A stretch of 64,000 nt of DNA, from positions 124,001-188,000 of the forward strand of contig NZ_ML660090.1 in assembly GCF_007004655.1 (NCBI RefSeq), given 5' to 3'. Below, piece after piece: positions 43,637-52,014 of the stretch. Position 1 is the first letter of the stretch. Each line of letters starts with the position of its first letter. The DNA is from Exilibacterium tricleocarpae (lineage in GTDB: Bacteria > Pseudomonadota > Gammaproteobacteria > Pseudomonadales > Cellvibrionaceae). Below the pieces are notes generated by a model. It was given only the letters and a program-made list of their open reading frames with translations. It had not been told where the DNA came from and made no database searches. The position numbers were made by a program, and so were the translations under genes.

Positions 43637-44122
43637 ATGAAAGGCAAGACACCATTCCTTCGTATCCCCCGCATCGGCGAATTGTTGCTCCGGCACCGGT
43701 TAGTCAACCGCTCACAACTTGCCGCCGCGATCCGGACCCAGCGCCGCAGCGACAAGCGCCTCGGCGAGATATTGGTCGACCAACAGGTCATTAGCCGCAG
43801 CCAACTATCCCTCAGCCTGCGGCGCCAGACGCTGATGCGCTGCATCTGTGTTGCCGCGACACTGATCCTGACACCACTGCTGTCGGCCCAGGCCCAATCA
43901 CAGGAGAAGAGCCGCAGCGACATGCTGCCGAGCATGGGCGCCGGCCTCAAGACGGAGTCTGTCGACCTGGTCAAGACGCTGGAGAAGCGCTTCAACTCGC
44001 CGTTGCTGACACTGCTGAAAGGCGAGTACAAAGGCGGGGTGGACAAGAACAGCGAGGGCCTGCGCTACAAGGCCGAATGGTCGGAAGACAGCGTCATGTT
44101 CGAGGTAAAGTACCAGTTTTGA
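43637..44122 (+). CDS. GspE_N/MshEN-like membrane protein
   Basis: This 161-residue protein starts with a domain like the N-terminal part of type II secretion and pilus ATPases (RIPRIGELLLRHRLVNRSQL, then AAAIRTQRRSDKRLGEILVD and QQVISRSQLSLSLRRQ). A membrane segment (IVAATLILTPLLSAQAQ region, about 72-91) and a short soluble tail (EGLRYKAEWSEDSVMFEVKY) follow. No ATPase domain is present. In MshE such a domain binds c-di-GMP; whether this one does is unknown. The ATG at 43637 is preferred over a TTG 9 bases before. It stands alone. Confidence 0.65.
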   Translation: MKGKTPFLRIPRIGELLLRHRLVNRSQLAAAIRTQRRSDKRLGEILVDQQVISRSQLSLSLRRQTLMRCICVAATLILTPLLSAQAQSQEKSRSDMLPSMGAGLKTESVDLVKTLEKRFNSPLLTLLKGEYKGGVDKNSEGLRYKAEWSEDSVMFEVKYQF

Positions 44123-44238
44123 GCCCGCGCCGGCCCGGGACCCCGGAACCGGCAAAATACCTTTAAATTGTCTTGCATCAATTTCTCCCGCCCGGCGCTG
44201 GGCTAAGGTAGCGGCTGCGCCTATCGAGGAGAACAACA

Positions 44239-44688
44239 ATGAAGAAATTCAGTCTGTGCGTATTACTGCCCCTGACCCTGCTGGCCGCAGGTTGCGATAC
44301 CGGCCCCGAATCGCCCCGCGGCTTCAGCCTGCCGGTCGGCGATGCCGCCAAGGGCGAAGTCGTGTTCCAGGAGTTCAATTGCACCGCCTGCCATACGCTT
44401 AAAGGCAAAGAGGGTACCAGCGACAGTGACGCCGAAGTGCCGGTGGTACTGGGCGGTAAGGTAACCCGTGTGAAGACTTATGCCGAACTGGTCACCTCGA
44501 TTATCAACCCCTCCCACCGCCTTGCCAAAGGCTACCCCGAGGAGGTCATCCAGGAAAACGGTCAGTCGAAGATGACCAATTTCAATGCGATCATGACGGT
44601 GGAGCAGTTGGCCAACCTGGTGACTTTCCTGCAACCCCACTATGAATTGGAAAAGTACGAGCCGACTTACTATCCAAGTTTTTATTAA
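44239..44688 (+). CDS. Cytochrome c lipoprotein
   Basis: This 149-residue protein has a lipoprotein signal (LLAAGC at 19) and a c-type heme site C48-T-A-C51-H52, with a likely axial Met at about 112 (SKMTNFN). It should be an envelope-anchored monoheme electron carrier. A GAGGAG ribosome site precedes the ATG. It reads convergently toward the TonB-like gene with a shared terminator at 44707-44740. Confidence 0.9.
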   Translation: MKKFSLCVLLPLTLLAAGCDTGPESPRGFSLPVGDAAKGEVVFQEFNCTACHTLKGKEGTSDSDAEVPVVLGGKVTRVKTYAELVTSIINPSHRLAKGYPEEVIQENGQSKMTNFNAIMTVEQLANLVTFLQPHYELEKYEPTYYPSFY

Positions 44689-44706
44689 AATACAGAGCTT
44701 ACAAAC

Positions 44707-44740
44707 AGCCACCCCCGGTAGATCGATATCGGGGGTGGCT
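44707..44740. terminator. Bidirectional terminator-like hairpin
   Basis: AGCCACCCCCG and CGGGGGTGGCT form a perfect 11-bp G+C-rich stem around a 12-base loop, between the convergent cytochrome c and TonB-like genes. Flanking T-runs are weak, so it may work as a mixed or bidirectional terminator. Confidence 0.7.
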
Positions 44741-44754
44741 ATCAGCGATCGGGC

Positions 44755-45723
44755 TCAATAAGGCAGGAAGTCGAACGAATAGTTCAGCGTGGTCCGCAGG
44801 ACGTTACTCGCACTAAACGCTATCAAGCGCAGGCGGGCCATCAACTTTTTCTCCAGCGCATCGTCGTTCAACTCGCTGGAGATAATTTTCACCGATGCCA
44901 CCTGGCCGCCCGGCTCGATTACCAGTTGCACGGTCACCTTGCCCTGCAGCGCCGGGTTTTTGCGCAGTGCGCGGTTGTAGATGGCAAAGATAGCATCTTT
45001 GTTGCGATCCATGATCTTGCGAACTTCTTCATCGCTGCGCGCTGAGCGCTCGCGCCCGCCACCGGACTGGGATTTGGCGCCCTTGGCACCCTGCAACGCC
45101 ACCGGTGTATCCACCTTGGTGGTTTCCCGGCCGGACAAGGCCACACCGCCGGTATCGCGACTCAGGGAGGCGGTGCTGATGCCGCCACTGGTGCCGCGGG
45201 CCTGGCTGGTGATCACCGAGCGGTCGACCTTTCTAGCCGCCGCCTGGTTACGGGTGAGGTTGGTATTGGCGACGTCGGCCATATCCAGCGTGTCGCGCAT
45301 GGCCGCCAAGTCGTCCTTAAACTGCATCAAGCCGCTGGTCGCCGCTTTTTCCTTCGCCTTCTGCACGATTTCCACCGGCTTGGGCTCGGGCTTCGGTTTC
45401 GGCTTAGGCTCGGGTTTCGGCTCGGGCTTGGGCTTTTCCTTGGGTTTTTCTTTCGGCTTTTCCTTGGGCTTGGGTTTTGGCTTGGGTTTGGGTTTCGGCT
45501 TGGGCAACTCCTTCTTTTCCAGAATCACCTGGGCCAGCTGCGGCGGCAGCTCCTCCAATTCTTTACGCTCGGGCTCCGGCACCGGAATAAACGGTATCAC
45601 CAAACCGACCACCAGCAGTGACACCAGCAGAATCTTGAGGATGCGGTGAAACCGCTGGTTGTCCTCAATGGTGGACTGCCAGGGTAGCTGGAGACTCGGA
45701 CCTCTGAGGACTATTGCTGCCAC
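44755..45723 (-). CDS. AgmX/PglI C-terminal, TonB-like energy-transducing protein
   Basis: This 322-residue protein has one membrane anchor (about 28-46, LKILLVSLLVVGLVIPFIPV), a long Pro-Lys/Pro-Glu spacer (about 73-117) and a C-terminal domain (RKIMDRNKDAIFAIYNRALR; GKVTVQLVIEPGGQVASVKI) of the AgmX/PglI type, related to TonB. Such proteins carry proton-motive force across the periplasm. It is the last gene after exbB and two exbD genes, and overlaps the second exbD by 13 bases. The tandem KP units are probably a length-variable spacer. Confidence 0.85.
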   Translation of the reverse strand: MAAIVLRGPSLQLPWQSTIEDNQRFHRILKILLVSLLVVGLVIPFIPVPEPERKELEELPPQLAQVILEKKELPKPKPKPKPKPKPKEKPKEKPKEKPKPEPKPEPKPKPKPEPKPVEIVQKAKEKAATSGLMQFKDDLAAMRDTLDMADVANTNLTRNQAAARKVDRSVITSQARGTSGGISTASLSRDTGGVALSGRETTKVDTPVALQGAKGAKSQSGGGRERSARSDEEVRKIMDRNKDAIFAIYNRALRKNPALQGKVTVQLVIEPGGQVASVKIISSELNDDALEKKLMARLRLIAFSASNVLRTTLNYSFDFLPY

Positions 45724-46244
45724 GCCAGGCCCTCCTCTGCATCGGGAGTACCCGGCGCCACCCGCGTTACCGCCAGCGAGATATCGCGGTAATCGGCCGC
45801 GGCGCAGGTAGTCATAATGCGCTTGAGCAGGGCATAGGGTATGGACTCATCCCCCATAATCGTCACGGCGCGGCCTTTCTTTTTCTCCGATTCGGTCAGC
45901 GGCCGCCGCGATGCCTGGTACTCGAGTTCTTCGGTCAGCTCCTTGATATCGTTTTCCTCGCGCCCCAATACTGTGGCGACCGGCACCAGGGAACGGCCGG
46001 CTACGACAATATCAGTCTGGTTGAGCATAACGACCAGGGTGGCATCGGGTTTTTTCTCGGCCACCGACTCCGGCAGCTTAATGGACTTGTTGCTTTGCAG
46101 CACTTCCACATCGGAGGAGTTCACCAACAAAAAGAACACCAGGATGGTGAAGATATCCATCAACGACACCAGATTCAGTTTCGAAGTCTGCTTCAGGCGT
46201 TTGTGATGGCGGGCCATGCGGCGGGCGCGTAAATTCTGTTTCAT
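45711..46244 (-). CDS. exbD: ExbD/TolR-family protein
   Basis: This 177-residue protein has a basic N-terminus, one membrane helix (LNLVSLMDIFTILVFFLLVN, with the conserved Asp) and a periplasmic domain. It pairs with ExbB to form a proton channel. The periplasmic part contains GRAVTIMGDESIPYALLKRI, a usual TolR/ExbD element. It is the second of two ExbD genes, with a 4-base overlap upstream and a 13-base overlap with the TonB-like gene. Confidence 0.9.
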   Translation of the reverse strand: MKQNLRARRMARHHKRLKQTSKLNLVSLMDIFTILVFFLLVNSSDVEVLQSNKSIKLPESVAEKKPDATLVVMLNQTDIVVAGRSLVPVATVLGREENDIKELTEELEYQASRRPLTESEKKKGRAVTIMGDESIPYALLKRIMTTCAAADYRDISLAVTRVAPGTPDAEEGLAWQQ

Positions 46245-46804
46245 TTACCGGCACTCCCCACGCTCACCAGCGCTTCGCCTTCCGGGGCGTCACCCAGGGA
46301 AATATCCGGAAACAGCTCGGCGTCGACTTCCGAGGCGGCCACCACCGCCTTGAAGGAGCGCACGGTATCCATGGTACTGACGATGGTCTGGTAGTCGGTA
46401 TCGGCTTCGGACAAAATCAGGATATCGCGTTTTTCTATGCCTTTCTCACGCAACTGGCGTTTCACTTCCTGCAGGACATCGGATAGAAGTTTGAAATCGT
46501 AGCGGAGCTTCGCAGTCGCCGCCTCTTCATCGGGCGCGACTTTTTCAATACGCTTGAGGCGAATGCCCGCCGGATAATTCACATCGATGTAGTCGTCGCG
46601 AATCACCAGCTCCAATTGCTTTTCCTGCTGTTCGTCTTTTTTGTCATCCGATGCCGCCATATCCGGTAACTTCAGATCGAGTACAGTAATGTGGGAAAAC
46701 ACCATACTCATCAACAGCACCGGAACCAGCACAATCATCAGGTTCATAAAAGAGGTGATATCTAACTCTGCCTCTTTATTGGCCAAACGTCGTCTTCGCA
46801 TCAT
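46241..46804 (-). CDS. exbD: ExbD/TolR-family protein
   Basis: This 187-residue protein has the anchor ELDITSFMNLMIVLVPVLLM, where D replaces the pattern seen in the second copy (D in ELDITSFMN), and a periplasmic domain ending in DGAPEGEALVSVGS-like sequence. Two different ExbD subunits after one ExbB match the Agl/Tol-type motor composition. It follows the ExbB gene by 52 bases. Confidence 0.88.
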   Translation of the reverse strand: MMRRRRLANKEAELDITSFMNLMIVLVPVLLMSMVFSHITVLDLKLPDMAASDDKKDEQQEKQLELVIRDDYIDVNYPAGIRLKRIEKVAPDEEAATAKLRYDFKLLSDVLQEVKRQLREKGIEKRDILILSEADTDYQTIVSTMDTVRSFKAVVAASEVDAELFPDISLGDAPEGEALVSVGSAGK

Positions 46805-46856
46805 GGTCGAAACGTCACCACTTGATTGATTGAATTGAGACGGAGCTTTTCAGCTC

Positions 46857-47522
46857 TCAGCCGTCACTGGCACGGGACTTGGCCGCCATCAGGCGGGCAT
46901 CGGCCATCAGGTTCAGGCATTTGACGCCGGCCATCTCCAGGCTGTCGACAATCTCAGTGGTTTTGGTTTGCAACATGGCGTGAAACAACAACAGCGGAAT
47001 CGCCGAGATCAAACCAAACGCGGTGGTGTTCATAGCCACGGAAATACTTTGTGACAACAGCGATGCTTTTTCTGTGGGATCGGCATTGGCCACCGCGGTA
47101 AAGGCGGCAATCAGACCGATAATGGTACCGAGCAGGCCGAGCAGGGTGGCGATATTGGCGAGTGTGGCCAGGTAGCTGGTGCGCTTCTCGAGTCGCGGCA
47201 CCGCCTCCATCACGCCTTCTTCCATGGCGAATTCAATCTCGTCACGGCGCTGGGTCTGGCTCATGCGCGCCACACCGGAGGCGATAATACGGGCCACCGG
47301 CGCATTGTCGGACTTGGCGAAACTGACGACGCTTTTATAATCCCTCTTGCTCAGCATCGGCAGAATGCGATTGAAGGCCCGGCGATTGGACATTTTAGCG
47401 TGGGTTAAAAACAGCCAACGCTCCAGTACAACGGCCAAACCAATTACCAGTACAACCGCAATCGGGTACATAAAAGGGCCGCCGCTTTGAAAAAAACGCA
47501 CGATGGTGGTCATGAAGTCCAT
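46857..47522 (-). CDS. exbB: MotA/TolQ/ExbB proton channel protein
   Basis: This 221-residue protein has three membrane segments (about 15-37, 110-135 and 152-175), the MotA/TolQ motif LATLANIATLLGLLGTIIGL then IAAFTAVANADPTEKASLLS, and QSISVAMNTTAFGLISAIPL. It is the pentameric core of the proton channel for the two ExbD proteins. It is the first gene after a 565-base gap, so it may have its own promoter. Confidence 0.93.
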   Translation of the reverse strand: MDFMTTIVRFFQSGGPFMYPIAVVLVIGLAVVLERWLFLTHAKMSNRRAFNRILPMLSKRDYKSVVSFAKSDNAPVARIIASGVARMSQTQRRDEIEFAMEEGVMEAVPRLEKRTSYLATLANIATLLGLLGTIIGLIAAFTAVANADPTEKASLLSQSISVAMNTTAFGLISAIPLLLFHAMLQTKTTEIVDSLEMAGVKCLNLMADARLMAAKSRASDG

Positions 47523-47680
47523 AAACCCTCTGCCTCCTCTACTCGCATCAGTGGGTGGGTTTTTAAAAGTAAACTACCTTATTAACCGTAGCCTGTTACT
47601 CAAACGATTGCTGGAATCGTTGTCGATACTGTTGTTAGAAATTTTCACCGAACAAGCAGTTTGGTGTCCTTAGCTGAGGC

Positions 47681-47792
47681 GGTCTCGATGGGGGAATAGC
47701 CCCGCGAGACACGCCGTAAATACATCCATGTAGGCTTTTCTCCAGCATCCCTGCTGGCGAAAGTCTCGCGGGGCTATTCCCCCATCGAGACC
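47681..47792. repeat. 30-bp perfect inverted repeat with structured loop
   Basis: The arms 47681-47710 (GGTCTCGATGGGGGAATAGC, then CCCGCGAGAC) and 47763-47792 are exact reverse complements; a 52-base loop separates them. The loop contains CCAGCATCCCTGCTGG, a second small hairpin, and TACATCCATGTA, a near palindrome. The whole is a compact, MITE- or REP-like element. It may be a non-autonomous mobile repeat or a strong transcript barrier. Confidence 0.75.
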
Positions 47793-47868
47793 TAAGTGCC
47801 ACTTGAATGAAAACACTTCCTGGTCAGTGCACGAGTTTCAGCCTGTGTCGAATCCGTTCTCGAAACCA

Positions 47869-47892
47869 CTATCGGCACTACTATCGGCACTA
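47869..47892. repeat. 12-bp tandem repeat
   Basis: Two adjoining exact copies of CTATCGGCACTA (47869-47880, 47881-47892) are followed by a partial third (CTATTG). The pair is non-coding and lies upstream of exbB. Confidence 0.6.
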
Positions 47893-48087
47893 CTATTGAA
47901 ACATTACTGCAACTATGCCCGTTATTCAGAAAAATTACCGTGACAGGCACAGCGTTTTTTACGCCAACTTAGTCTGAATGTAAAATTTCCGTACCGAAAG
48001 CAAACTCCCGCGACATTTATTTTAATAGAAGTTGCGGCATTAAGGTGTCCGTTTTTGGGTGAATTCCGCCTGTGTTTATACCGATAT

Positions 48088-48372
48088 CTATTGTTTTTCC
48101 TGTACGTCCGACATTTCTTTTATATATTGCAACTGGCGCCGAAATTCTGTGCGCTCCACGTGGGAAAAAACCGCCTGCAACTGACTGTCGACGGATTGGT
48201 ACAACGCCTCGGAGCCCTCCGGGGGTTTCCAGGGCACAATGTATAAAACTGTTGGCTGCTCCTGGTTCCCTTTGATCGTCGACTCCATATTGATAACGGC
48301 TTCCTGTGCCTGCGCAGCACCGATGCACAATAAAGTCGCACACAGGGCGACACTTCTCACTGCAGTTGCCAT
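48088..48372 (-). CDS. Small exported protein, function unknown
   Basis: This 94-residue protein has a signal peptide (MATAVRSVALCATLLCIGAA, cleavage near AQAQ) and a short mature part including EQPTVLYIVPWKPPEGSEAL and a helical end (FSHVERTEFRRQLQYIKEMS). It follows the TPR lipoprotein gene by 2 bases. The start at 48372 is chosen for the signal peptide. It is presumably periplasmic. Confidence 0.7.
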   Translation of the reverse strand: MATAVRSVALCATLLCIGAAQAQEAVINMESTIKGNQEQPTVLYIVPWKPPEGSEALYQSVDSQLQAVFSHVERTEFRRQLQYIKEMSDVQEKQ

Positions 48373-48374
48373 CA

Positions 48375-49157
48375 CTATCGTCCCTCCACTTGCGCGACGT
48401 TTTGCAGGCGGCGTTTTAAGTCCGCGATCCAACCGGTTATCTGTCGGTCGGGTTGCGCCTGCAACTGCTGGTAGGATTCAAAATGCCCCAGCGCTTTGTC
48501 GAACTGACCGAGATAAAGGTCATACAAAATACCCAGGTTGCGGTGCGAGGCGGCGTGTTGCGGCCAGACATCCAATGCCTGCAGGTATAGTTTTTCCGCC
48601 GCGGCAAAGTCGCCCTGGTGGCGCTTGATAACCGCCAGTTGGTTGTAGGCATCGAGGTTTTTGCCGTTGGCCGCGATCGCCTGGTTCAATGCCTCTTCGG
48701 CCTGGGGCAGGCGTTCGGTGTGGTGGTAGACGATGCCGAGGTTGAGCCAGGGACCGGACAACGTCGGGTGCTCCACCGTCAGTTCCTGCAACAACACCTC
48801 GGCCTTCTGCCACTGTTCTGCCCGTAGCGCCGCCAGCGCCTGGCCGAACAGGGCCTGGGCCTGGCGGGGTGCGTCTACCGGGTTGGCCAGGTAAGGGTTG
48901 GGGGTCAAGGTGGGATCGGCTCCCGCCACACCTTGTGTTTCATCGGCCGGCGCCTGGGCGGCGGGCCGCTGCCCGGGCGCGGGTTTGCCGAGGCCGCCAA
49001 ACTGGCTGCAGCCGGCCAGCGTCACGCTCAGCAGCGCCGCCGCCAGCCAGTTGACGCGGGGACCAAGCGCTGGGCTTTTAATAAAAAGCATCGTGCTCTT
49101 GACAGACGGCATCGCAGCTTTAATAAAAAGCACCGCGCTGTTAATAAATAGTTTCAC
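48375..49157 (-). CDS. TPR lipoprotein
   Basis: This 260-residue protein has a lipobox (LLSVTLAGC) and TPR units (LFGQALAALRAEQWQKAEVL; GPWLNLGIVYHHTERLPQAE; DAYNQLAVIKRHQGDFAAAE; HRNLGILYDLYLGQFDKALG). An outer-membrane-anchored scaffold in the ExbB/ExbD operon is likely. The N-terminus before the lipobox is unusual: 21-bp DNA units give (V/M)LFIK(S/A) repeats, and any of several starts (49157 GTG or an internal ATG at 49091) could be used. The 49157 start overlaps the preceding gene by 17 bases. Confidence 0.85.
   Translation of the reverse strand: MKLFINSAVLFIKAAMPSVKSTMLFIKSPALGPRVNWLAAALLSVTLAGCSQFGGLGKPAPGQRPAAQAPADETQGVAGADPTLTPNPYLANPVDAPRQAQALFGQALAALRAEQWQKAEVLLQELTVEHPTLSGPWLNLGIVYHHTERLPQAEEALNQAIAANGKNLDAYNQLAVIKRHQGDFAAAEKLYLQALDVWPQHAASHRNLGILYDLYLGQFDKALGHFESYQQLQAQPDRQITGWIADLKRRLQNVAQVEGR
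49059..49142 (-). repeat. 21-bp tandem repeat at the TPR lipoprotein start
   Basis: Four units of 21 bases (49059-49079, 49080-49100, 49101-49121, 49122-49142) with the shared core AATAAAAAGCA lie across the gene junction. Units 2 and 4 are close copies; 1 and 3 are diverged. In frame they repeat a heptapeptide of the type LFIKSAM. Confidence 0.75.
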
Positions 49158-52014
49158 TGTACTTCACCACGGTTTCCGACTTCTGGTAGCGCCCCGGCAG
49201 CAGCCGGGCCAGTGATTCGAAGCTCTGCTTGACCCAGTCGTCGTAGAGCCCGGTCCAACTGCGTTGAGCGTTGGCTTCGTGTATTTCGATCGCCTTTTCT
49301 TCGAACGGGAAGGCCTGTTCCTCGAGCAACACTTCGTACTGTTCGAGGGCCAGTGCGTCCAGGTCCTTGGGCCGCTCCGAGTCCATCAGGTCACTGCTCA
49401 GGCGCGAATAGACTTCACCGATCCGAAAGTTTGCCTGGGTGGCGAACTCGGCCACGCCGTAGTCCAGGATCTTTTTATAAGCTGCCAGGGTGTCCTGCAA
49501 GGCCTTTTTCTTGTTCTTGAGACTTCGTTGCAAAGGTAACTTAAGCGGTATGCGCACAAAGTTCTGATAGGTGTCATGGGCCAGTTCCGTCGACGAAAAC
49601 GCCGCCATGTAACGGGAGCGGTCGGTGCGCTTGGCGCCGGCCCTGGCATCGCCGTCGACGATCTTGCGCAGCCAGAAGCGCCGTTTGCCGGGCTGCTTGT
49701 CGGCGAGATAGAGTTCCTGCAGTTTGAATTTCGCCTCCATCGCGATATCGAACGGCTCGGGATAGGTGTTGGCGTATTGGCGGTACTGCGCGATGGCATC
49801 GCCGCGGCGCTCACCTTTTTCATACAGCTCCGCCGCCAGGAACAGCGATTGGCGCCGTACATTGGGGTCCGGATCGGATTTGGCGACACCGCCGAGGGTG
49901 TCGGCAGCCAGCTCCCAACTCTGCATGGCCTGGTAGACCACGACCAGCTTGGCCGGTATCTTGGCGCTCAGACTGTGGCCGGGGAAGCGGGCGCGAAAAT
50001 CCGTCAGCTCGCGCTCCGCTTCGTCCCAACGCTGCAGTTCCATCAGATAGTTGGCGGCGTCGTACTGGGCTTTGATGGCAATTTCCGATCCCGGTGTCGC
50101 CGCCCGCACCCGCAGCAGTTGTTCCACTGCCTGGGCCTTGTTGCCCGCCGCCAGGGACTGCTCGGCGGTTTTAAAGATACTGGCGGCAACGCGCTCCTCG
50201 ATCTTAGCGCGGTCCGGGTCTTTGGGATTTAGCAACTGCAATACCGAGCGGTAAGCGACTTCGGCCTCGGCGTAGCGCTGCAGGTCAAACAGGCCGTGGC
50301 CCTGCACCAGCCAGGCGGTGCGGCGCAACTCGGTGGCCGCCGGGGGCTGCCACTCGGTGATACGGCGGGCGGCGGCCACTGCTTTTTCATGCTCGCCCTG
50401 CTCCAGCAGGGCCTGGGCAGCCTGGGTCAGGACACCCGGGGCGCGCTTGTCGGTGGCGTAGTAGTCGGCAAAGTTGAGGGCGTTGTCAATTTTGCGCTGG
50501 GCCCAGACCTGCCGGGTCTCGGCCGGTGCCTGCTCGATCAATTCCTGTGCCGCCAGGATCGCGGAATAGCCGGCTTCGGGCCCGTGCTTTTTGTCGAGAT
50601 AATGGTAAGCGACGCGCTCGTAAGCGTCGATGGCACGGGGCAGCTGGCGGGCCTCGTAAAAGGTTTCGGCCATCAGGAATACCATCTCCGGCGTCTGCTT
50701 GTCCTTGGGAAAGGTGTCGACAAATTCCTGGTACCAACCGGCGGCGGTCAGATAGGTCTGGCGCTGTTTGGCGAGCCGCTGGGCCGGTGACAAGCCTTTT
50801 TCCTGCGCGTCGTCCGCCGCTTTTTGCTTGGCTTTGGGTGCTTGTTTTAACTGCTGGGCCTCGGCGTGGTAGTACTTGGCCAGCTCCGGAATGTAAACGT
50901 GCAGGTAGGTGCGCAGTTCGTTGCGAATCGGTTCTTCCTTCATGCCCCAGTACTGGCTGTGGATGCCGTAGCCGCGCACGAACGCTTCTTTGGCCGGCAG
51001 GATCAGGCTGGGGAAATTACCCAACTCGTACACTTTGATGGTGCGCACGCTAAACGCCGGCGAGTAGTCAGATACGGGGTAGTTCTTCACATAGTGAATA
51101 AAGGTGTCGGCACTGTCGCGGAAACGGCGCTTGTCCAGATAGAGTTTACCGAGGCGATCGTAGAGCTGGTGGTGATAGGGACGCTCGCCCAGTTGCCGGT
51201 AAACCTCGGTTATGGTCTGGGCGCCGTCGAGATAAGAAAACACCAGGCTCATCACCCGCAGGGTATCTTCAGAGAGGCTGCGTTGCGGCCCGTCGAGACT
51301 GGCAAAGTCGCCGTTGGGCGGTGTAATCGCATCGAGCACCTTAGTGAATGAACCCAGGGAGGCGCGATAGTTATTGCGTTTGAACTGGGACCAGCCGTGC
51401 ATGTAAAGGGCGTTGTGATAAAACGGGGACTCCTCACCGACCGCCATAACCGCGGCATAGGCTGCCTCTGCCGCGGCATAGTTGCCCTCGCTGAAAAACC
51501 GTTCGGCGCGGCGGAACTGGGCCTCGGCAATCAGCGACGACTGCGGATAATCCGCCGCCAACTTGTCGAGCACCGCGGCTGATTCCTCAACCCGACCATC
51601 CAGCGCGTAAGCTTTGGCCAGCTGGTAGCGCAGGGTATCGGTGTCGGTGTGTGCCTCCTGCAGTTCGATCAGCTCCTCGTACATGTCTATGGCGCCGTCG
51701 AAAAACCGGCGCACCTCGGTGGCCGCCAGTTGGGTCTGCTCGCTGCGGGCCATTTCCAGCCCCGCCAGGCGCACCAGGATTTTGCGCCGCACTTCCGGGT
51801 CCTCGGCCACTTCCAGGGCGCCGCGGTAACTGTTTTCGATATCTTCCAGGGTCACCTTGGGAATTTTGATTTCGGGGTCGGGCAGTTGCGCCGGTTCCAG
51901 TTCCGCCAGGGTGGGTCCGCGGTCGATATCACCATCGCCAAACCAGGCGCAACCCTGCCCCAGAACGGCCAGCACCAGCGCGGCGACGGTGCTTTTGCGC
52001 AGCGCCGGACTCAT
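49141..52014 (-). CDS. Large TPR lipoprotein of the ExbB/ExbD operon
   Basis: This 957-residue protein has a lipobox (VLAVLGQGC) and many TPR/Sel1-like helices along its length (DTLRYQLAKAYALDGRVEES; AEAQFRRAERFFSEGNYAAA; MVFLMAETFYEARQLPRAID; LFDLQRYAEAEVAYRSVLQL). It should be an envelope scaffold anchored to a membrane face by its lipid. Size and TPR content recall the large TPR subunits of gliding and spore-coat machines in myxobacteria (inference). It overlaps the preceding and following genes by a few bases. Confidence 0.8.
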   Translation of the reverse strand: MSPALRKSTVAALVLAVLGQGCAWFGDGDIDRGPTLAELEPAQLPDPEIKIPKVTLEDIENSYRGALEVAEDPEVRRKILVRLAGLEMARSEQTQLAATEVRRFFDGAIDMYEELIELQEAHTDTDTLRYQLAKAYALDGRVEESAAVLDKLAADYPQSSLIAEAQFRRAERFFSEGNYAAAEAAYAAVMAVGEESPFYHNALYMHGWSQFKRNNYRASLGSFTKVLDAITPPNGDFASLDGPQRSLSEDTLRVMSLVFSYLDGAQTITEVYRQLGERPYHHQLYDRLGKLYLDKRRFRDSADTFIHYVKNYPVSDYSPAFSVRTIKVYELGNFPSLILPAKEAFVRGYGIHSQYWGMKEEPIRNELRTYLHVYIPELAKYYHAEAQQLKQAPKAKQKAADDAQEKGLSPAQRLAKQRQTYLTAAGWYQEFVDTFPKDKQTPEMVFLMAETFYEARQLPRAIDAYERVAYHYLDKKHGPEAGYSAILAAQELIEQAPAETRQVWAQRKIDNALNFADYYATDKRAPGVLTQAAQALLEQGEHEKAVAAARRITEWQPPAATELRRTAWLVQGHGLFDLQRYAEAEVAYRSVLQLLNPKDPDRAKIEERVAASIFKTAEQSLAAGNKAQAVEQLLRVRAATPGSEIAIKAQYDAANYLMELQRWDEAERELTDFRARFPGHSLSAKIPAKLVVVYQAMQSWELAADTLGGVAKSDPDPNVRRQSLFLAAELYEKGERRGDAIAQYRQYANTYPEPFDIAMEAKFKLQELYLADKQPGKRRFWLRKIVDGDARAGAKRTDRSRYMAAFSSTELAHDTYQNFVRIPLKLPLQRSLKNKKKALQDTLAAYKKILDYGVAEFATQANFRIGEVYSRLSSDLMDSERPKDLDALALEQYEVLLEEQAFPFEEKAIEIHEANAQRSWTGLYDDWVKQSFESLARLLPGRYQKSETVVKYSETIY

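Larger units (their letters stand above)
47523..48087. other. Intergenic region with long hairpin and 12-bp repeats
   Basis: About 565 bases upstream of exbB and downstream of a small exported-protein gene. It holds a 30-bp perfect inverted repeat at 47681-47792 and two copies of CTATCGGCACTA (47869-47880, 47881-47892). No open frame with motifs is seen. The exbB promoter should lie in the part near 47523. Confidence 0.6.
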
